Source: Beverwykella pulmonaria
Taxonomy: Eukaryota; Ascomycota; Dothideomycetes; Pleosporales; Melanommataceae
DNA: 64,000 nt
Direction of reading: 5' to 3'
Assembly: GCA_001599595.1 (NCBI GenBank)
Contig: BCHH01000003.1
Span: 2,630,825-2,694,824, forward strand
Each line of letters begins with the position of its first letter. Within the stretch, counting starts at the first letter, position 1. A program made the translations under genes and the position numbers. Below are positions 21,081-33,440 of this stretch, piece after piece. The notes under the pieces are model-generated. The model was given only the letters and a program-made list of their open reading frames with translations. It did no database searches and was not told the origin of the DNA.

Positions 21081-23273
21081 AGGGTACTCACGGTCACAGT
21101 AGAGGTAAACGGCTGGTTGAATGTATTACCACGTAGCAGTGGGCTCCAATACCGTAGTATTAGTGTCCTACTTGTGTGGTGATGATATTCTTGAGGTTCT
21201 AAGATACGAGGATCCTCAAAAGTTGCTATTGACTCAGAAAGCTGATCATGTGACCGCCGCCAAAGCGGGGAAATCACGTGATACTAACGCTGTAAGATCA
21301 CGTGATACCAACAGATGGACTTTACCTAGTCAATCCTATCGAGTAGCATGCAGAGTCTTCGTAGGCATATGGCGTAAGAATTTTAGTGTAATTCTTATGA
21401 AAATTTTCGACTTTTAATTCATCCGCATATCGTTCTGACTTTGGCTTGATATGAAGACTTATTGTCACGATGAGAAGAGGAAGTCCATCGTCTGATGGGT
21501 AAATTGTGTATAAAGAGCGTGAAAGCCGTGAAGAGCTGACTGCTCGCACGACGACTATATATAACCCATGAAGGGTGAGCTAGCTAAAATAGGACATCTG
21601 GTAGGACACGTGCAACACGTGACAACATAAAGAGTTTGAACCTAAACTCAGGCGGAAGCCGATTTCGCTAGCCACTGTAAAACCAATGGCAATTAAGTAA
21701 GAGGGTACTAGGTAGTAATAAAGACCGCGACGACCCCCCTTTATTATTTTCTCCTGCGAAGACATTTGTAATTATCGGTAATTAATACAAAGGCACTAAT
21801 TAAAAGGAGTCGACAAAGAAAACGTATAAAGGAATTAGTAGAGGCCTTGAGACATAGCTGTGGAGAGCGAAATATGGCACTGGAGTTACGTAAAACATCC
21901 AAGGCTCCACACTACCGGTACTCGCTCATTTTCTGTCAATAACTATCTCTGGCTTCGTCAATATGTCGCAGGATGCATGGTGGGCACGTGAAGCTTCACA
22001 TGCTACTATCCTGTCTCAGTTCGCTCTTTATGTATTAGCACTTCTGCATTATACAAACCGATGCATTTGGGTAACATTGTATCCGGGATAACCAAGTCAA
22101 TAGCTCATCTTCAGAGTAACGACTGTTCAGCCAGTGTATGAAAAAGATTTCGGAGCCAGCAAAAGTATTTGCCATATATTTTTGATCATATATTTTCCTA
22201 TTAATCCAATGACCTTGTAGAACGGAGAGGTCCAGTCAAGGCAAGCTAGCTCTTCAACACGCAGGGCCAAGCATAAAAAACTGCCAAACCGAGAGAATAT
22301 CGGCCCCATTAGGGACTAAAGGTTCATGGTCGGTGTTTGATCTACTGTCTCGGTTTCAGGGGAATGTAGGAATGACGACTTGTGGCTTGATTGGTGTTAA
22401 TCTCAAGCTCGCGCTTCCCGCCTGAACTTCTCCTGCTCGTTCTCTTCGATGTAGTTATCAAGAACACTAGCAGTCTCGGACTATATACATGTACATATAT
22501 ATATCACACGAACATGGTCATAGCTTTCCGGCCACTGGGATACATCTGGTACGTCTACGCGTCGGGAGAGACATCATATACAATATTATAAGCAGTATAG
22601 CTTTTTCCACTCGAGATCGTAGAAATAAGAAATAAATTCAGTGTTCTAGAGGTTTTCCGTAAGTTCATGGTATTGTTTGCTTCATATGAGAGCAGAGAAT
22701 TTTATGTTGAAGGCAGCTGATCGGAACGGGTTTGATTGATTCACTTGAGACGCTATGTAGCGTACAGATCACGGCTAGTACTCAACGCAAACACGAATTT
22801 TAGCAGTGCATGGCTGTTACATGGTTATAGTCCCCCTGTAGGGAGCTGCTAGGGTGGCCTACCCTGCAAATCATAAGCACTGTTCCACACATTAAATCTT
22901 CTTGTCCTCAATTGGACAGAGTCCCGCATTAAATCGCGGATCGAAGCTTCTCTACCCGCTGAACCAATTCGGAATCAAGCAACCCTATACTCCCCCATTA
23001 AATAAATAAATTCACCCCCAACTGCTTCCCTATCTTCATAGTCGTACCATCCCCTCAACCACCCTTCCACCACCCTTCCTTAACTTTTCGCCCCTCATCT
23101 CTTTTACCGGTATATCTGGTGTTGGACCTATTATTCAATGAGCTTATATAACGATAGCAAGACTACTAGTCCACATCTGCACACCTATTTACACTTCACC
23201 ATTCAACCTCTCCAGCCTCTTCCCAGCCTCAACACCAAACCCTCCACCTTACCTCCCCTCTACCATAGCCCAC
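21081..23273. other. AT-rich gene-free stretch
   Basis: More than 2 kb with only short open frames. Near 21270-21310 an ATCACGTGATAC(T/C)AAC motif occurs twice in direct orientation about 25 bases apart. Other E-box-like CACGTG sites are at about 21607 and 21619. The last part, about 22980-23270, is C-rich on the + strand and precedes the 3' end of the esterase gene. No relic could be named. Confidence 0.45.
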
Positions 23274-24498
23274 CTATCGCTCAAGCAACCACTCCACCCC
23301 CCTTACACTATCCCCCACAAACTCTCCACTCCTAACCATCTCCGGCCAATTAGTCCAAAACATATGCCCCACACCCTCATACAGTTCAAACCTCGTCAAC
23401 ACGCCATCCTCCCTCAACCGCCTATCATAAAGCACTGCCTCATCCCTCAGGGGATCCATTCCACATACCTGAAAAAAAGCCTTTGCCACGCCCTTATGTC
23501 CATCCTTGTGATTAAAAGGGTCCCATAAAGGTGATTCCGGGTCCGGTGCATATAGATCGAGCATGTGTTTTTCTGTTGCCGCTAAATTGCCGATTACTGG
23601 ATCGAGCGTGTTGAGCGTGCGGGACTGGTAGAGATATGAGAGAGAGACGGGGACGCGGTCTGAAGGGAGAAGGGCAGGGACGCTGAGATATTGGCCTGTG
23701 ATGGGGGGCTCGAGACCTGTGTCCCGAGAGTGAAGAGCGAGGACAGCGGCGATGTTTCCGCCGGCGGAAGACCCGCCTACGATGAGTCCACGTTCGGGGT
23801 TGGCTTTCAATTCGGCGGATTTTGAAATCGCCCATTTGAGCGCGTCCCAACTGTCATTCACACCTGTCGGAAACGGAAACTCGGGCGCCAGCCTACACAC
23901 ATCAATACAACACCACCCTCTCTCTTTTCTCTTCCTAAAGAGAGATCAATGAGGGGGGTATGCTTACCGATACTCCACATTTACACAAACAGCTCCCAAA
24001 TCCCTCGCAAACATCCTGCAATTCAGATCCTCATCGCTCAGATCCCCCATCGCCCACCCGCCCTCATGGTACATCACGATCAGGGGGCTTCCGCCCTCGG
24101 GCGGCCCCCTGACGGGCTGATAGACGCGTACGCGGATCGAAGAGCCGTCGCGTGTGGGGACATCGTGCATTGTCTCAGTGACTTCATCTGGGATGAGGCC
24201 CGGGATGGGGTAGAGATGTCGCAGTTTGGAGAGGTGCTCGGCGCGGGCTGCGCGATGCGCAAAGAAGTCCGCACCGGCGATATTTACCGGCCGGGCTTCA
24301 AAAGCCTAAAACTGTTAGAGTTGATGATTTCGCTTGATTGGAGGCTAGAGCGAGGTAACCTGGGCCTCAAGTTTAATGATTAGACGGCCATCATGCCAAA
24401 GAAGAAAAAATGAAGCAACTGAAAGTCATGATTACCTCTCTGAACTCCGGATCCACCTCGCTGGAACGCAGCACTTCTTCCCGCGTCAGATGCGCCAT
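23274..24498 (-). CDS. Alpha/beta hydrolase (hormone-sensitive-lipase family esterase)
   Basis: Three exons (24498-24436, 24305-23968, 23892-23274; introns 130 and 75 nt) encode 339 residues. The order is typical for the alpha/beta-hydrolase-3 family. The oxyanion-hole box reads YHEGGW, where many members have HGGGW. Next come VNVEYRLAPEFPFP, with the Arg codon split by intron 2, then the nucleophile elbow GGSSAGG, the acid region GMDPLRDE and the catalytic His in GVGHMFW. It would hydrolyse short-chain or lactone esters, probably in the cytosol because no signal peptide is seen. It differs from the broken hydrolase at 10.2-10.6 kb and is intact. Confidence 0.9.
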
Positions 24499-25089
24499 TG
24501 CCTAAAGATGGAAGCAGTTGTTGCAGCTAAGCCTTCTTGTGACTTGTGACTTGCAGCAGAGTCTATAAAGTTGGTATGAAGAGTTGAAATACTGAAGTGT
24601 GTCCGTACAAGTTTGAAGGCGAAGTCTTCTTTTCACTGTGCTTGTTTCCAAACAATCTTCAAGGTTTGCCTTCCTGCTAGTATTTTGGCTACATAATCTC
24701 GCGAATAACGTGGACGGGTGAACAACGCAAGCCGCAAGTTGCAAGTTCCAAACAGTGATCCACGTGATAGTGAAATCGTAGTGGGGAAGGCCATGGCGGG
24801 GAAACGAATGACCGACATCGGCTAGATGGCATCACAGCGCAGCTTAACAGCTTTCAAATTAGACGGCTAGTGCCAAGTGATATTTTGCATGAGTGCTATG
24901 ATACCAGATGCTAGGGATATACGGAATGAATAAGACGAAGTATTACCGTCACACAGCTGGTTTCTATTCATCGCGAATACTCCGGACCTTGAAAGGTTCA
25001 TTATTCCGCTACCGAAAATTTGAGGTGTCTTCTCTCCTCTGCACACACGGAGCATTTCAGCTAGCGAATCGCTAGCGGTCGACAACGGT
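24499..25089. other. Intergenic, esterase promoter side
   Basis: No gene seen. It lies between the start of the esterase gene and the end of the cbr1 gene, both read leftward. Confidence 0.5.
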
Positions 25090-26059
25090 CTAGAAGCAAA
25101 AGACTTGGTCTTCGAGCTTACTGACGGGCTTTGCCTTGGTGTATCCCAAACCTTCCGTCGCCTTCTTCATAGCACTCACCATGGGCGGGGGACCGCAGAT
25201 GAGGATCTTGATGTCTTGAGCGGGCGCAGGGAGCTTGGCCTTGATCATGTCTGGTGTAACGAAGCCAACACCGCCAGCCCACTTCTCAGGCGGGTTGTTA
25301 AGCACGTAGTGCACCCTGAACCTGCTGTCATTTGCGACCAGCGAATCCAGGTCCTCTCTCAGCAGAATGTCCTCGTGATTCACGTTTGCAAAAATGAGGT
25401 CGACCTCTGTGACATCGCCGGAGTCGCGACCGCGAATGATGGCCTTGATGATCTGTAGCATGGGCGTGATACCGGTTCCGCCAGCAATCATGCCGAAATG
25501 CCTGACCATGTTCGGGGTATACACCATGGCGCCCTTAGGACCTTTGACGCGCATTGTCTGTCCAACCATGAGCGACGCGACGTGCTTGGAGATGTTGCCG
25601 GTGGGATACGACTTAATGAGAAGGTCGAAGTAGCCCTTGTCATGGTCGGAGGAGATAGGGGTGTACGAGCGGACGACTTCCTTGGGCTGGCCGTCGATGG
25701 TGGCTGCGAGGGAGATGTGCTGGCCGATGGGGAGGCCGAGGATGTCTTTTTGGTTGGGGAGCTTGAATCGGTAGCTGGGGCGTTGTCAGACAGTACATGG
25801 CTATGAGAGGGTAAATATGTACGTACATGGCGGTGTTGTGCGAGAGAATGGTCTTCTCCTTGAGCTCAAAGTTTTGGAACTCATTTGGCTTCAGCACCTT
25901 GCGCGAGCCCGCATCATAGAATTTCCATCCTCCCAAAATTGCCGCGAGGGCGACAGCATACGGCAGCCATTCCTTCTTGACGATTGCGACGCCCACCAGC
26001 AGCAGTCCGGTGGGAATGTAGATACCATGCACAAACTGCGGCGCCAGGAGGGAGACCAT
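25090..26059 (-). CDS. cbr1: NADH-cytochrome b5 reductase
   Basis: Two exons (26059-25827 and 25774-25090, intron 52 nt) give 305 residues, the usual length. An N-terminal membrane anchor (about residues 12-45: [14 protein letters not shown] and the following hydrophobic run) suits outer mitochondrial or ER membrane attachment. The FAD site RSYTPISS is at about 115, the NADH-binding GGTGITPM at about 175 and CGPPPM at about 270. The C-terminus is the conserved VFCF. The intron splits the Ile codon of SHNTAIYRFKLP. The enzyme passes electrons from NADH to cytochrome b5 for sterol and fatty-acid desaturation. The short anchor and length favour Cbr1 over the mitochondrial intermembrane form Mcr1. 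Confidence 0.95.
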
Positions 26060-26756
26060 GGTGGGCGTTGAGAGAGAGAGCAGGGTTGCTTCGCGGCGAT
26101 TCTGGCGGGCTCAAATGGTCAATGAGACGAGCGCGAATCTGCCCAGACGATGCGTATATACCAAGAGACAGACAAGTGAAGTGCTGGCCTAGACGGGAGT
26201 GGGGACTGGTAAATGTTAATTCTTCGGCGATGACCCGCTCAGCAAAAAGACTCCGCCGAGTTCCCCGATGAATGACCAAGTTCGCTGATTGGCCAATTGT
26301 TTCTTGGCAAGGTCCAAACCTTTCGATCATGACCTGAGCCGAGACAGGCAATCAATTCCGCATTCGAACAGCACAATAATTACTTTTGTAGTCATCTTGC
26401 TCACACTTCCTCCAACGCATGAATATGCATTAAGTCACAAAGTCGTGTATAAGCTGCTAGTGAGGTGTTGTCAAGGCACGGACTTGATGATCGCTTTGGG
26501 AAAAGTTATCCCGCATCTGGCTCGCAACTTCCGTGTCTATCCTCAACCTCGCCTTCATCATCCGCTCCATAACAAGAAATGTCTACAGCTGCAGACAGCC
26601 GCATGAGAAGAAAGAATGAGTAACATCAACTAAATCACCGTAACATTGAGTCCAGCTTCTACCTAGGAACATTCTTGTCACAATTTCGAACCACATCTTG
26701 AACGCTCACGCTCCCTTCATCCCAATTCGATCTCATTCTAGTCAAACCATTCTTCT
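26060..26756. other. Intergenic, promoter of cbr1
   Basis: No gene seen. The left part is the 5' leader and promoter of cbr1; the right part is the 3' side of the glyoxalase-fold gene. Confidence 0.5.
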
Positions 26757-27409
26757 CTAAGCTCCATCACCGCACTTCATATTGGCCCAGTTGACCTCAT
26801 AAACCCCGAATCGATTGCCCTCCGGGTCCTTGAAGTTGGCGAACCAGCCATTAGACCCCTGTTCCTTCTTCTCCAAGCACGTAGTGCCACCAAGTTCATG
26901 GACTCGCTTCACCGTCTGCCAGCCAATTTCGTCAGTGTTATCAAGCAACCTAAGGTTCTATATCCACACACCTCATCAACGGACTTTGCGAAATAGTACA
27001 CAGTGAAGCCCGCCCCGTTCGGCTGCTCGCTACGCTTGCAGTCCTCGGGAAGCTTGACGATGCCACCCCCGAGACCTGTGCACGTGTCAGCGTGTCACTC
27101 AAGACGACGGCAATGATAAGGAAGTGGCTGAAACTGACCAGAGGGCTGCTGGAAACTGTACTGGACAACATGTTCCTCTGGGGACTCCTCGGTCCCGGCC
27201 TTGAAGGTCCAAGACGGGAAGAGGGCAGCGTAGAACTCCTAAACGGAAATCAGCTCCTGCATCGGGATGCCACGATGCGTGTCGGAGAAGAGCTATGGGC
27301 CTACCTTGAGCTTTGGAGGGTCGACGGACAGGATCTCAATCCAGCATGGAGAGCCCTCTGGCGGAGGAGCACGGGGTGCCTGCGTCGGCTCAGTGGCTTG
27401 GGTGGACAT
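26757..27409 (-). CDS. Glyoxalase/VOC-fold protein
   Basis: Four exons (27409-27305, 27238-27139, 27075-26972, 26915-26757; introns 66, 63 and 56 nt) encode 155 residues. All joins keep the frame. A single vicinal-oxygen-chelate domain starts at CWIEILSVDPPKLKEFYAALFPSW. GLGGGIVKLPED and FTVYYFAKSVDE follow, and the typical closing segment is WFANFKDPEGNRFGVYEV with a candidate metal-ligand Glu. Such proteins include glyoxalase I-like, bleomycin-resistance-like and dioxygenase-like members; the specific reaction cannot be told. Cytosolic, since no targeting signal is seen. Confidence 0.85.
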
Positions 27410-28007
27410 CTTGGAGCTGTGTAATGGAGAAAAATATGCAGCCTTCAGAAACAGTGATCAGACTCGTTACGTACTCGAAGGTTCAGCCTGATTCTCCTCA
27501 GGTTGCGGACCCTTTGTCCCTTTTATATCCCTGAGCCCTCCACACCGCTGCGTCGACTCTTCAGCTCGCATTATCTCGATCACTAATCGCTGCCAGCCAT
27601 TTAATCAGAGGCGTCGTGTCCCCTCGTCTCCCCGCCTGTATTCTCTTTCATTCTCGCTTTGCTGCATGGGTGGCGCCACAAGCGACGCGCCTAGCCCAGT
27701 GACTCAGAACGCGAAACCGGAGCGTTGTCGCATGATCTCGCGATCGCGCGCAGGAATACGACGTGGTGTCGCGCGGTGTGACAACGTGTGCAGGAAATGT
27801 TAAGGGGATTGGTGAGGCTTGCTTGTCACTCATGCTAGGTTACAAGAGAATTAATTACGGGAGCGGCGTTTATAGGTTTTAATGCCTAGGGCACGAATGA
27901 GCTCCCGATCCCACATGCACCCCCTATACTCAACCATCCTCTGCACCCTCGTCTTCATTCTGTTTATTCAACTCATCTAATTGCCTTGCTCTCCCTGCAT
28001 CATTTAC
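27410..28007. other. Intergenic
   Basis: Promoter side of the VOC gene and the 3' side of the small gene at 28008-28545. No gene seen. Confidence 0.5.
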
Positions 28008-28545
28008 TCAGTCCTTCCGAGTCTGCAGATCCGTAGCCGTAGCTTCCATCATATTCTCCAAATCAGAACCAAGCAGCGCAACAGTAGGCAAGCGTGGACG
28101 CGGATCGTCGGGTCTATACTCGGATGCTGTTACACAAGAGTCCGAGAGCCTAGTCGAAGAAGGTGTGGACTTTGCCGTGACGCTCGAAGCCGACGGAGGC
28201 GTTCCAAAAGAAGTTGACATACTAGTAGAGGTAAGAGAAGACTTTTCGTCCCATCTCTTCCCACCGAGTATATTCATGTTCGGCATTGGCGTGTTAAACG
28301 AGCAGTTTGGACTCTTGGTGGTCGATGCTTTGAGAATTTCTCCTTTTTTTAAGTACTCTTCGACATCAAGGGGTGATTCTAGGGAGTGCTTGTCTGTGTT
28401 GTCTGCATCGTGGCCGGAGTAGTCCTTGCGTGTTGCTGTATAACGAGCGGGGAGAGAGGAGGTGGTGAGGGGATTAGAGTGGTGAATTGGAGGAGTTGGG
28501 GATGGATGCGGTTTTTAGCTTGGACTTGGAGGGAGTGTTCGTCAT
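28008..28545 (-). CDS. Small Ser/Thr-rich protein, possibly frameshifted
   Basis: From a Met at 28545 the frame opens MTNTPSKSKLKTASIPNSSNSPL and then stops. One frame over, from about 28480 to 28008, a long hydrophilic sequence continues (RYTATRKDYSGHDADN, SPLDVEEYLKKGEIL, NMNILGGKRWDEKSS, RPRLPTVALLGSDLENM) with codon usage and composition that look coding. Joined, it would make a disordered protein of about 170 residues. No intron with usable splice sites was found across the shift, so it is a frameshifted copy, a sequence error, or an unrecognised exon structure. I know no function; Ser/Thr-rich disordered proteins of this size are often regulatory. Confidence 0.5.
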
Positions 28546-30306
28546 GATAGCAAATTCCACTCTGATAAAGCCCTGCTATGTGATGGATCTATTAGAGGAG
28601 GTGAGATTCACTACAATGGAGTTATACAAGGGTGGGGTTGTTCCTGAGGCGTGGATATGCCATGTGCATCACATTGTTTCCATACACGGCTATCCGAATA
28701 AGGGCACAAACGTAGACTTTTCCAAGATTTTTAGTATGAGATAGTGCAACAGTTGAGCATCACGTACAAGATTTGTAGGCTTCTGCTGTCCACCTTCTAT
28801 CTACCCTTACTTTGAGATTTATGCATTTACATACAACGAAGTCTCGTCTCGCAGAGGTTCTTTGAGTAAATCTCCTCCTTTGTTAAGCACATGACGCAAG
28901 AAGCCAAGCGCCAAACATTCAAGACGAGGAAAAAGACCGCCGCTCACTCACTCTCTTTGCTAATTGTTAAACACCATGACCAGATGACATGCTCCGCTCA
29001 AGCAAGCATAGAGTTCGAGATATAAGACGAGGCAGGAATATTGTCCATCACCAGAGAGGCCTAAAAGATTTCAATAACACAACACATCCTCAAACTCCCT
29101 TCTACATCAACATTTCAAAATAAGTGACCAACCTTCCAGGCCCTTGACATTCCACCCGAATATCGACCACTCCATAAACCTCCCCTGGATCTCCTAAGCA
29201 TGGGACACGGCCCCGCCTCACAAAACATACAAACATCGCGCATTAGCTCTCCGACTTCACCCTCGTTCACCTGCTTCTAGGCCAACTCCGTATGCCCCCT
29301 TCCGAACTCCTCTTCATCACGCTCTTTCGGCCCTCCTCAAAAATAAACTGCTTCACCACGCGCGCATACAAAGCCATGAAGCACCATGTGCACTAGATCA
29401 TGCTAGCTCTCTCGCACATGCCCGAAATAGAAGATTCCGGCGAGCTGGCGAATATAATATCGCAACAGGCTTGCGCCCGTCTGTGCGCCGCCTTCCTGCA
29501 TTATCACCCGCTACACTCATATCACTGTGGCTCTAATCAGGCAATTACATGTATGCATATGTTGTCAAGAATTCCCGCTTCGATTTCTGTCTCTCTCGTA
29601 ATTACTCTATCATACAATCCAGGTGTCCTTGTACAGGCGCTTTCTCCCCAATCATGCATGCATGTAAACCGTTGGGACGTGCATAGCTTCAAGATTTTCC
29701 GCTTCGTTTTTGCACCGTGCCACAACGTTGATGATGCTCATCCCAACCCATGCTAATCCATCAGCCATACGCCACCACTCCAAGGTCGGTAAGTCATCAA
29801 TCGCTCAAGATGGATGGCCGTCAAAGAGGTCCTAGCAGTGCACCCAAAACGCAACAGCCAACACCGATGACGTGTAAGCCTAACGCGAGTATTCCAAACA
29901 CAGGAACGCACAGAAAATAGAAAAAGTGCAATACAAACTCCAGCAGAAAACTCCGTTCCGCAATGCAGATGCCAAAACATGTAAGCAGCCGCTCGATCGT
30001 TGTGATTGTATGCCCCGGAAATGCAGAAAGAAAATAGTGATACGGGGTGGAAGGAGGTGGAAGGGGGTATACGCAGGGGTAGGTGTCGAATGAGATGGCG
30101 GCGCTGAAGGCAACGGCTGGCCTCAGTCCAGTCGTTAATGGTGAAAAGGTCTATCCAGAGTACACAAGGATCCTCATTCCTGCGCAAAGACACTTGGCGT
30201 CAAATAATAGTCAATGATCCTACTCGTACAGTGTGCATCTTCGAGGGGTAGAATCAGAGCAGGAATGACGGATGGTATTGTACAAGGGTGGTGTTGGCCG
30301 CCCTGT
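28546..30306. other. Intergenic, no gene recognised
   Basis: Open frames at 29400-29756 (+) and 29753-30193 (-) show no domain, and their translations are Cys/Trp-rich in a way that suggests chance. The right end is the 3' UTR side of the APC3 gene. Confidence 0.45.
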
Positions 30307-32862
30307 TCATCTCTCATCTGCACTACTCCAATCGCCCGCATCGTCTTCTTCTAAGCTCTCCATTGCCTCTTTGATGTATTGCTGGGCTTTCGGATCCAAG
30401 TTCAATGCAATCGTAAAGTGACGGATCGCATTCGTCCGATCCCTCAGCTTTTTGTAAGTTCTACCAAGCAGAAAATGTATGTTCGCATCGTCTGGAGCTG
30501 CATCCTTGAGATATTCGAGATCCTTGAGGGCGTCCATGGGGGCCCCGAGCTTGAGGTGAATCTGGGCCTTGCGGAAGCGGGCGAGGGTTGATCGAGGGTC
30601 AATGTTGAGAGCAGTGATGTACTGCATAAGGGCGGGTTGAGTCTTCTTCATGCGATCGAGTACCTTCAACCCAGGTTAGTATATGAATTTTGGATCAAGA
30701 CGCACTTATCTACTTACCGAGCCAATCCGGACTGCCAACAGCGCGTTGGTCGGATTGATCTGCGCAGCTGCCCTGTAGTGCTTCTCGGCCACATCATACT
30801 TGCCCAATTTCTGATATACTTCTCCAAGGCCGTACCAGCCATTGTAGTGCCTGTTATCGGCACTAATTGCACATCGATACGCATACATGGCCTTGTCGTA
30901 CTCTTCATTGGACACATGCTCGTGGCCTTGGAGGGTGAATGCATAAGCAAACTTTGGATCCAGCTGTGTGGCTCGGGTAAAGCACTTGATGGCCTGGTCG
31001 TGATCCCGCTGCAGGGAGAAAGCATTCCCAAGAGCACACCAAGCTTGAGGCGAGAGCCGGTCCTGGTCTACTAGTGTATGAGCTAGGTAGGCTAAATCCG
31101 TCTCCTTCTTTAGTTGCCAGAGCGTGTTTGAAAATACTTCCATGTCTTCCATGTGGGACGGAGACTTCTCTCGAATACGCAGAAACATCTTCTCTGCGTC
31201 GGTGTACATAGAGCGCTCATAGTATGCCTTGCCCATCTGGGCGAGTACCCATGGAGTATCCCGCTGGTCCTTTTGTATGGTGGCAAACGTCTCCAGAGCC
31301 TGTGTGCATTGGAAGCGACTCAGCTGTGCGTATCCGGACCCTATCTTCAGAAGCAGGTCCAGAAGCCAATTCAAGGCCTCTTGCTCCCTTCCAGGGTCAC
31401 TCGGGGGTCCCATCCTCGGTGGTGGCGCCCCTCCCGCAGCCGCGCTTGCTGGTCGTGAGTCCGGTTTTCCGGAAACCTCCGATATCTCGATCGTCGGTTT
31501 TCGATTTTCGCTCACAACCTTTCCAACGGTTGTTGCAGTCCCAGACTTTCCCTTGGTACCTGTTGCTTTCGCCTTCCTTAGTTCGCGTCTCTCTTTTGCC
31601 TCTGGATCTCTGTTCGTAACACCTGCTAGTCTGCTGCTTGATGGTCGTATTTGGGTGGTGATGGAATTCAATAATCTCACGCTTCGCCTCGGAGGAGCTG
31701 CTGTTGGATCTTGTGGGGGCGCATTTGAATGTTGCGTTGCGTGTCCGGACACTGTTCTCTTGTGACCGTTCTGCCCTATCGGTCGTGGGATCTCGGTAGT
31801 GTCGTTACTTTCGGAGCCCATCTTCAGTCTGCTTCTCGACGTGATGGGTCGCATTTTTGGAGGCTCTTCTAAGCCATTAAATGGCTGCATTCTCACCTTC
31901 CGGCCGGGTGGCGGAGGAACATCCCTGCCTGGATCATGCAGGACCGGGCCTCCTACATCACCCATCATTACATCTTCGTCATGAATGTTCTGGCCATTGG
32001 AAGTCGGGGTCTCTATACCTGGATATACAGAAGTTGCGCTGTTCCCGTTCGTGGCTGGAATGCTGCCATTCAGTTTCGAAAGAAGACTGGAACCTCCTAA
32101 ATTGAGTCCGATGTCGCCTCCCGGCCGAAGCGATGGATTGAAGGGGTCAATATCCGGCATGGACACGAAAGGGTTCGTCTTTGCGTCAAAGCTCTCTTGT
32201 GAAGTCAGTGCATGGGTGGCTCCATTTCCATTGGACACGGAGTGCGACATGGCGGCGAGCATCTCTGGGGTGATTTTGAAGATGTTCACGGGGCGGACGA
32301 ACGCGCCGAGATCGCATAGGTCGGTGTATGCATCCCACATGAAAGGATTGAGCTTTAGCGCTTCGATATAGTAGTCAACGGCCTTTTTGATGTCCCCATG
32401 GCCGCTGTAGAGCTTTCCGAGCAGACAGTAGCAGGCGGCGGCATCTGGAACGTGTCGGCGGGACATGTCAGAGTGCTTGTCTTGGAAAAAACAGTCAATA
32501 TGAGCTCATTCTATCGCAGCCATATACTCACTCCAGTGGTTTCTTCCCGCCCAGCACCCACGGGCCTTTTCGAGCGCTTGGGCGCCTGCATCGTACCTCT
32601 CCAGGCCGAGACAGGCCTGCGCAAAGACGTATGCGCATCCTAGGTGCTGTTGGGTGTGGGCTTTTGGTTTTGCATGGTCGAATGCTGCTTTATATCTTCC
32701 TAAGCGCAGGTTACAGAGCGCCAAGAGGTGGATCGCATCTGCGTTCCGCGCGTCCAGGGCGTGTAGGCGGCCGGCGAAGAAGAGGGCATTTTCCACAAAG
32801 CCGTTGTCGAGGTGGTAGTGTATGAGCTGCCGCAGCTGGGAATTGGCGCCGGACGGCGACAT
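30307..32862 (-). CDS. bimA: Anaphase-promoting complex subunit 3 (Cdc27/BimA/Nuc2)
   Basis: Three exons (32862-32532, 32480-30718, 30663-30307; introns 51 and 53 nt) give about 816 residues, typical of the family. The N-terminal TPR block (QLIHYHLDNGFVENALFFAGRLHAL and following) joins at NHWNKHSDMSRRHVPDAA. A long disordered Ser/Pro-rich middle follows (about 150-430), then a C-terminal superhelix of tandem TPRs, for example AYYERSMYTDAEKMFLRIREK, WCALGNAFSLQRDHDQAIKCFTRATQLDP and WYGLGEVYQKLGKYDVAEKHYRAA. Cdc27 is a scaffold of the APC/C ubiquitin ligase that binds co-activator IR tails and drives mitotic exit. Its start is 578 bp from that of the divergent SND2-like gene. The symbol bimA follows Aspergillus naming. 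Confidence 0.95.
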
Positions 32863-33440
32863 GGTGGGCGGCGGGCGGAGGTGCTGTTGATGGCGGACCT
32901 CGCAGCCAGGAGTTGGGGGAGGGGAGCCAGGTGAGGACTACGGATTTGCAGTCATATAGGCGGCGAGGCGGGGTCTGGGTGGGTCGGGATGTTGGGTACG
33001 CGCGTGTGTCGGGTGGTGGAGAGAGTCGCGGTGTTGTTGCTAGGTGACGCTTCCGGCAAGCTCGACAAAGCGAATTGGCAAACCACCTCGAAGAAATCGC
33101 AGCACGTGTAGCTTCGACTTCAGCACATCACCACCTTCATGTCGGCAGCCTGCGTGTGTGGGGCGGCTGCAGTGAGAGGAGGCGTGCGCGGGTTGCGGTG
33201 CGGTTGCGGTGTTGGGGAGTGAAGGCGGTTGCCAGTTCGCGCCTTCACAACAGAGCCGGCAGGAACTGGCGCACGGACAATTTCGTTAGCCCACAACCGC
33301 CAACGAGCTGCGTGCTTGGCTCGGCATCCTCCACCACAAACATTTCGGCGCACACGAGAACGCGCCTTCGGACCGGTCACTGGACCTCCCCAATCAGTCC
33401 ACCCAAGCTGTAACTGGTCGCCCGCACCGATACCAACATC
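32863..33440. promoter_or_regulatory. Shared promoter region, APC3 and SND2-like genes
   Basis: 578 bases separate two head-to-head start codons, so both promoters must lie here. The middle is rich in G/T (about 32930-33060). No specific site is assigned. Confidence 0.6.
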
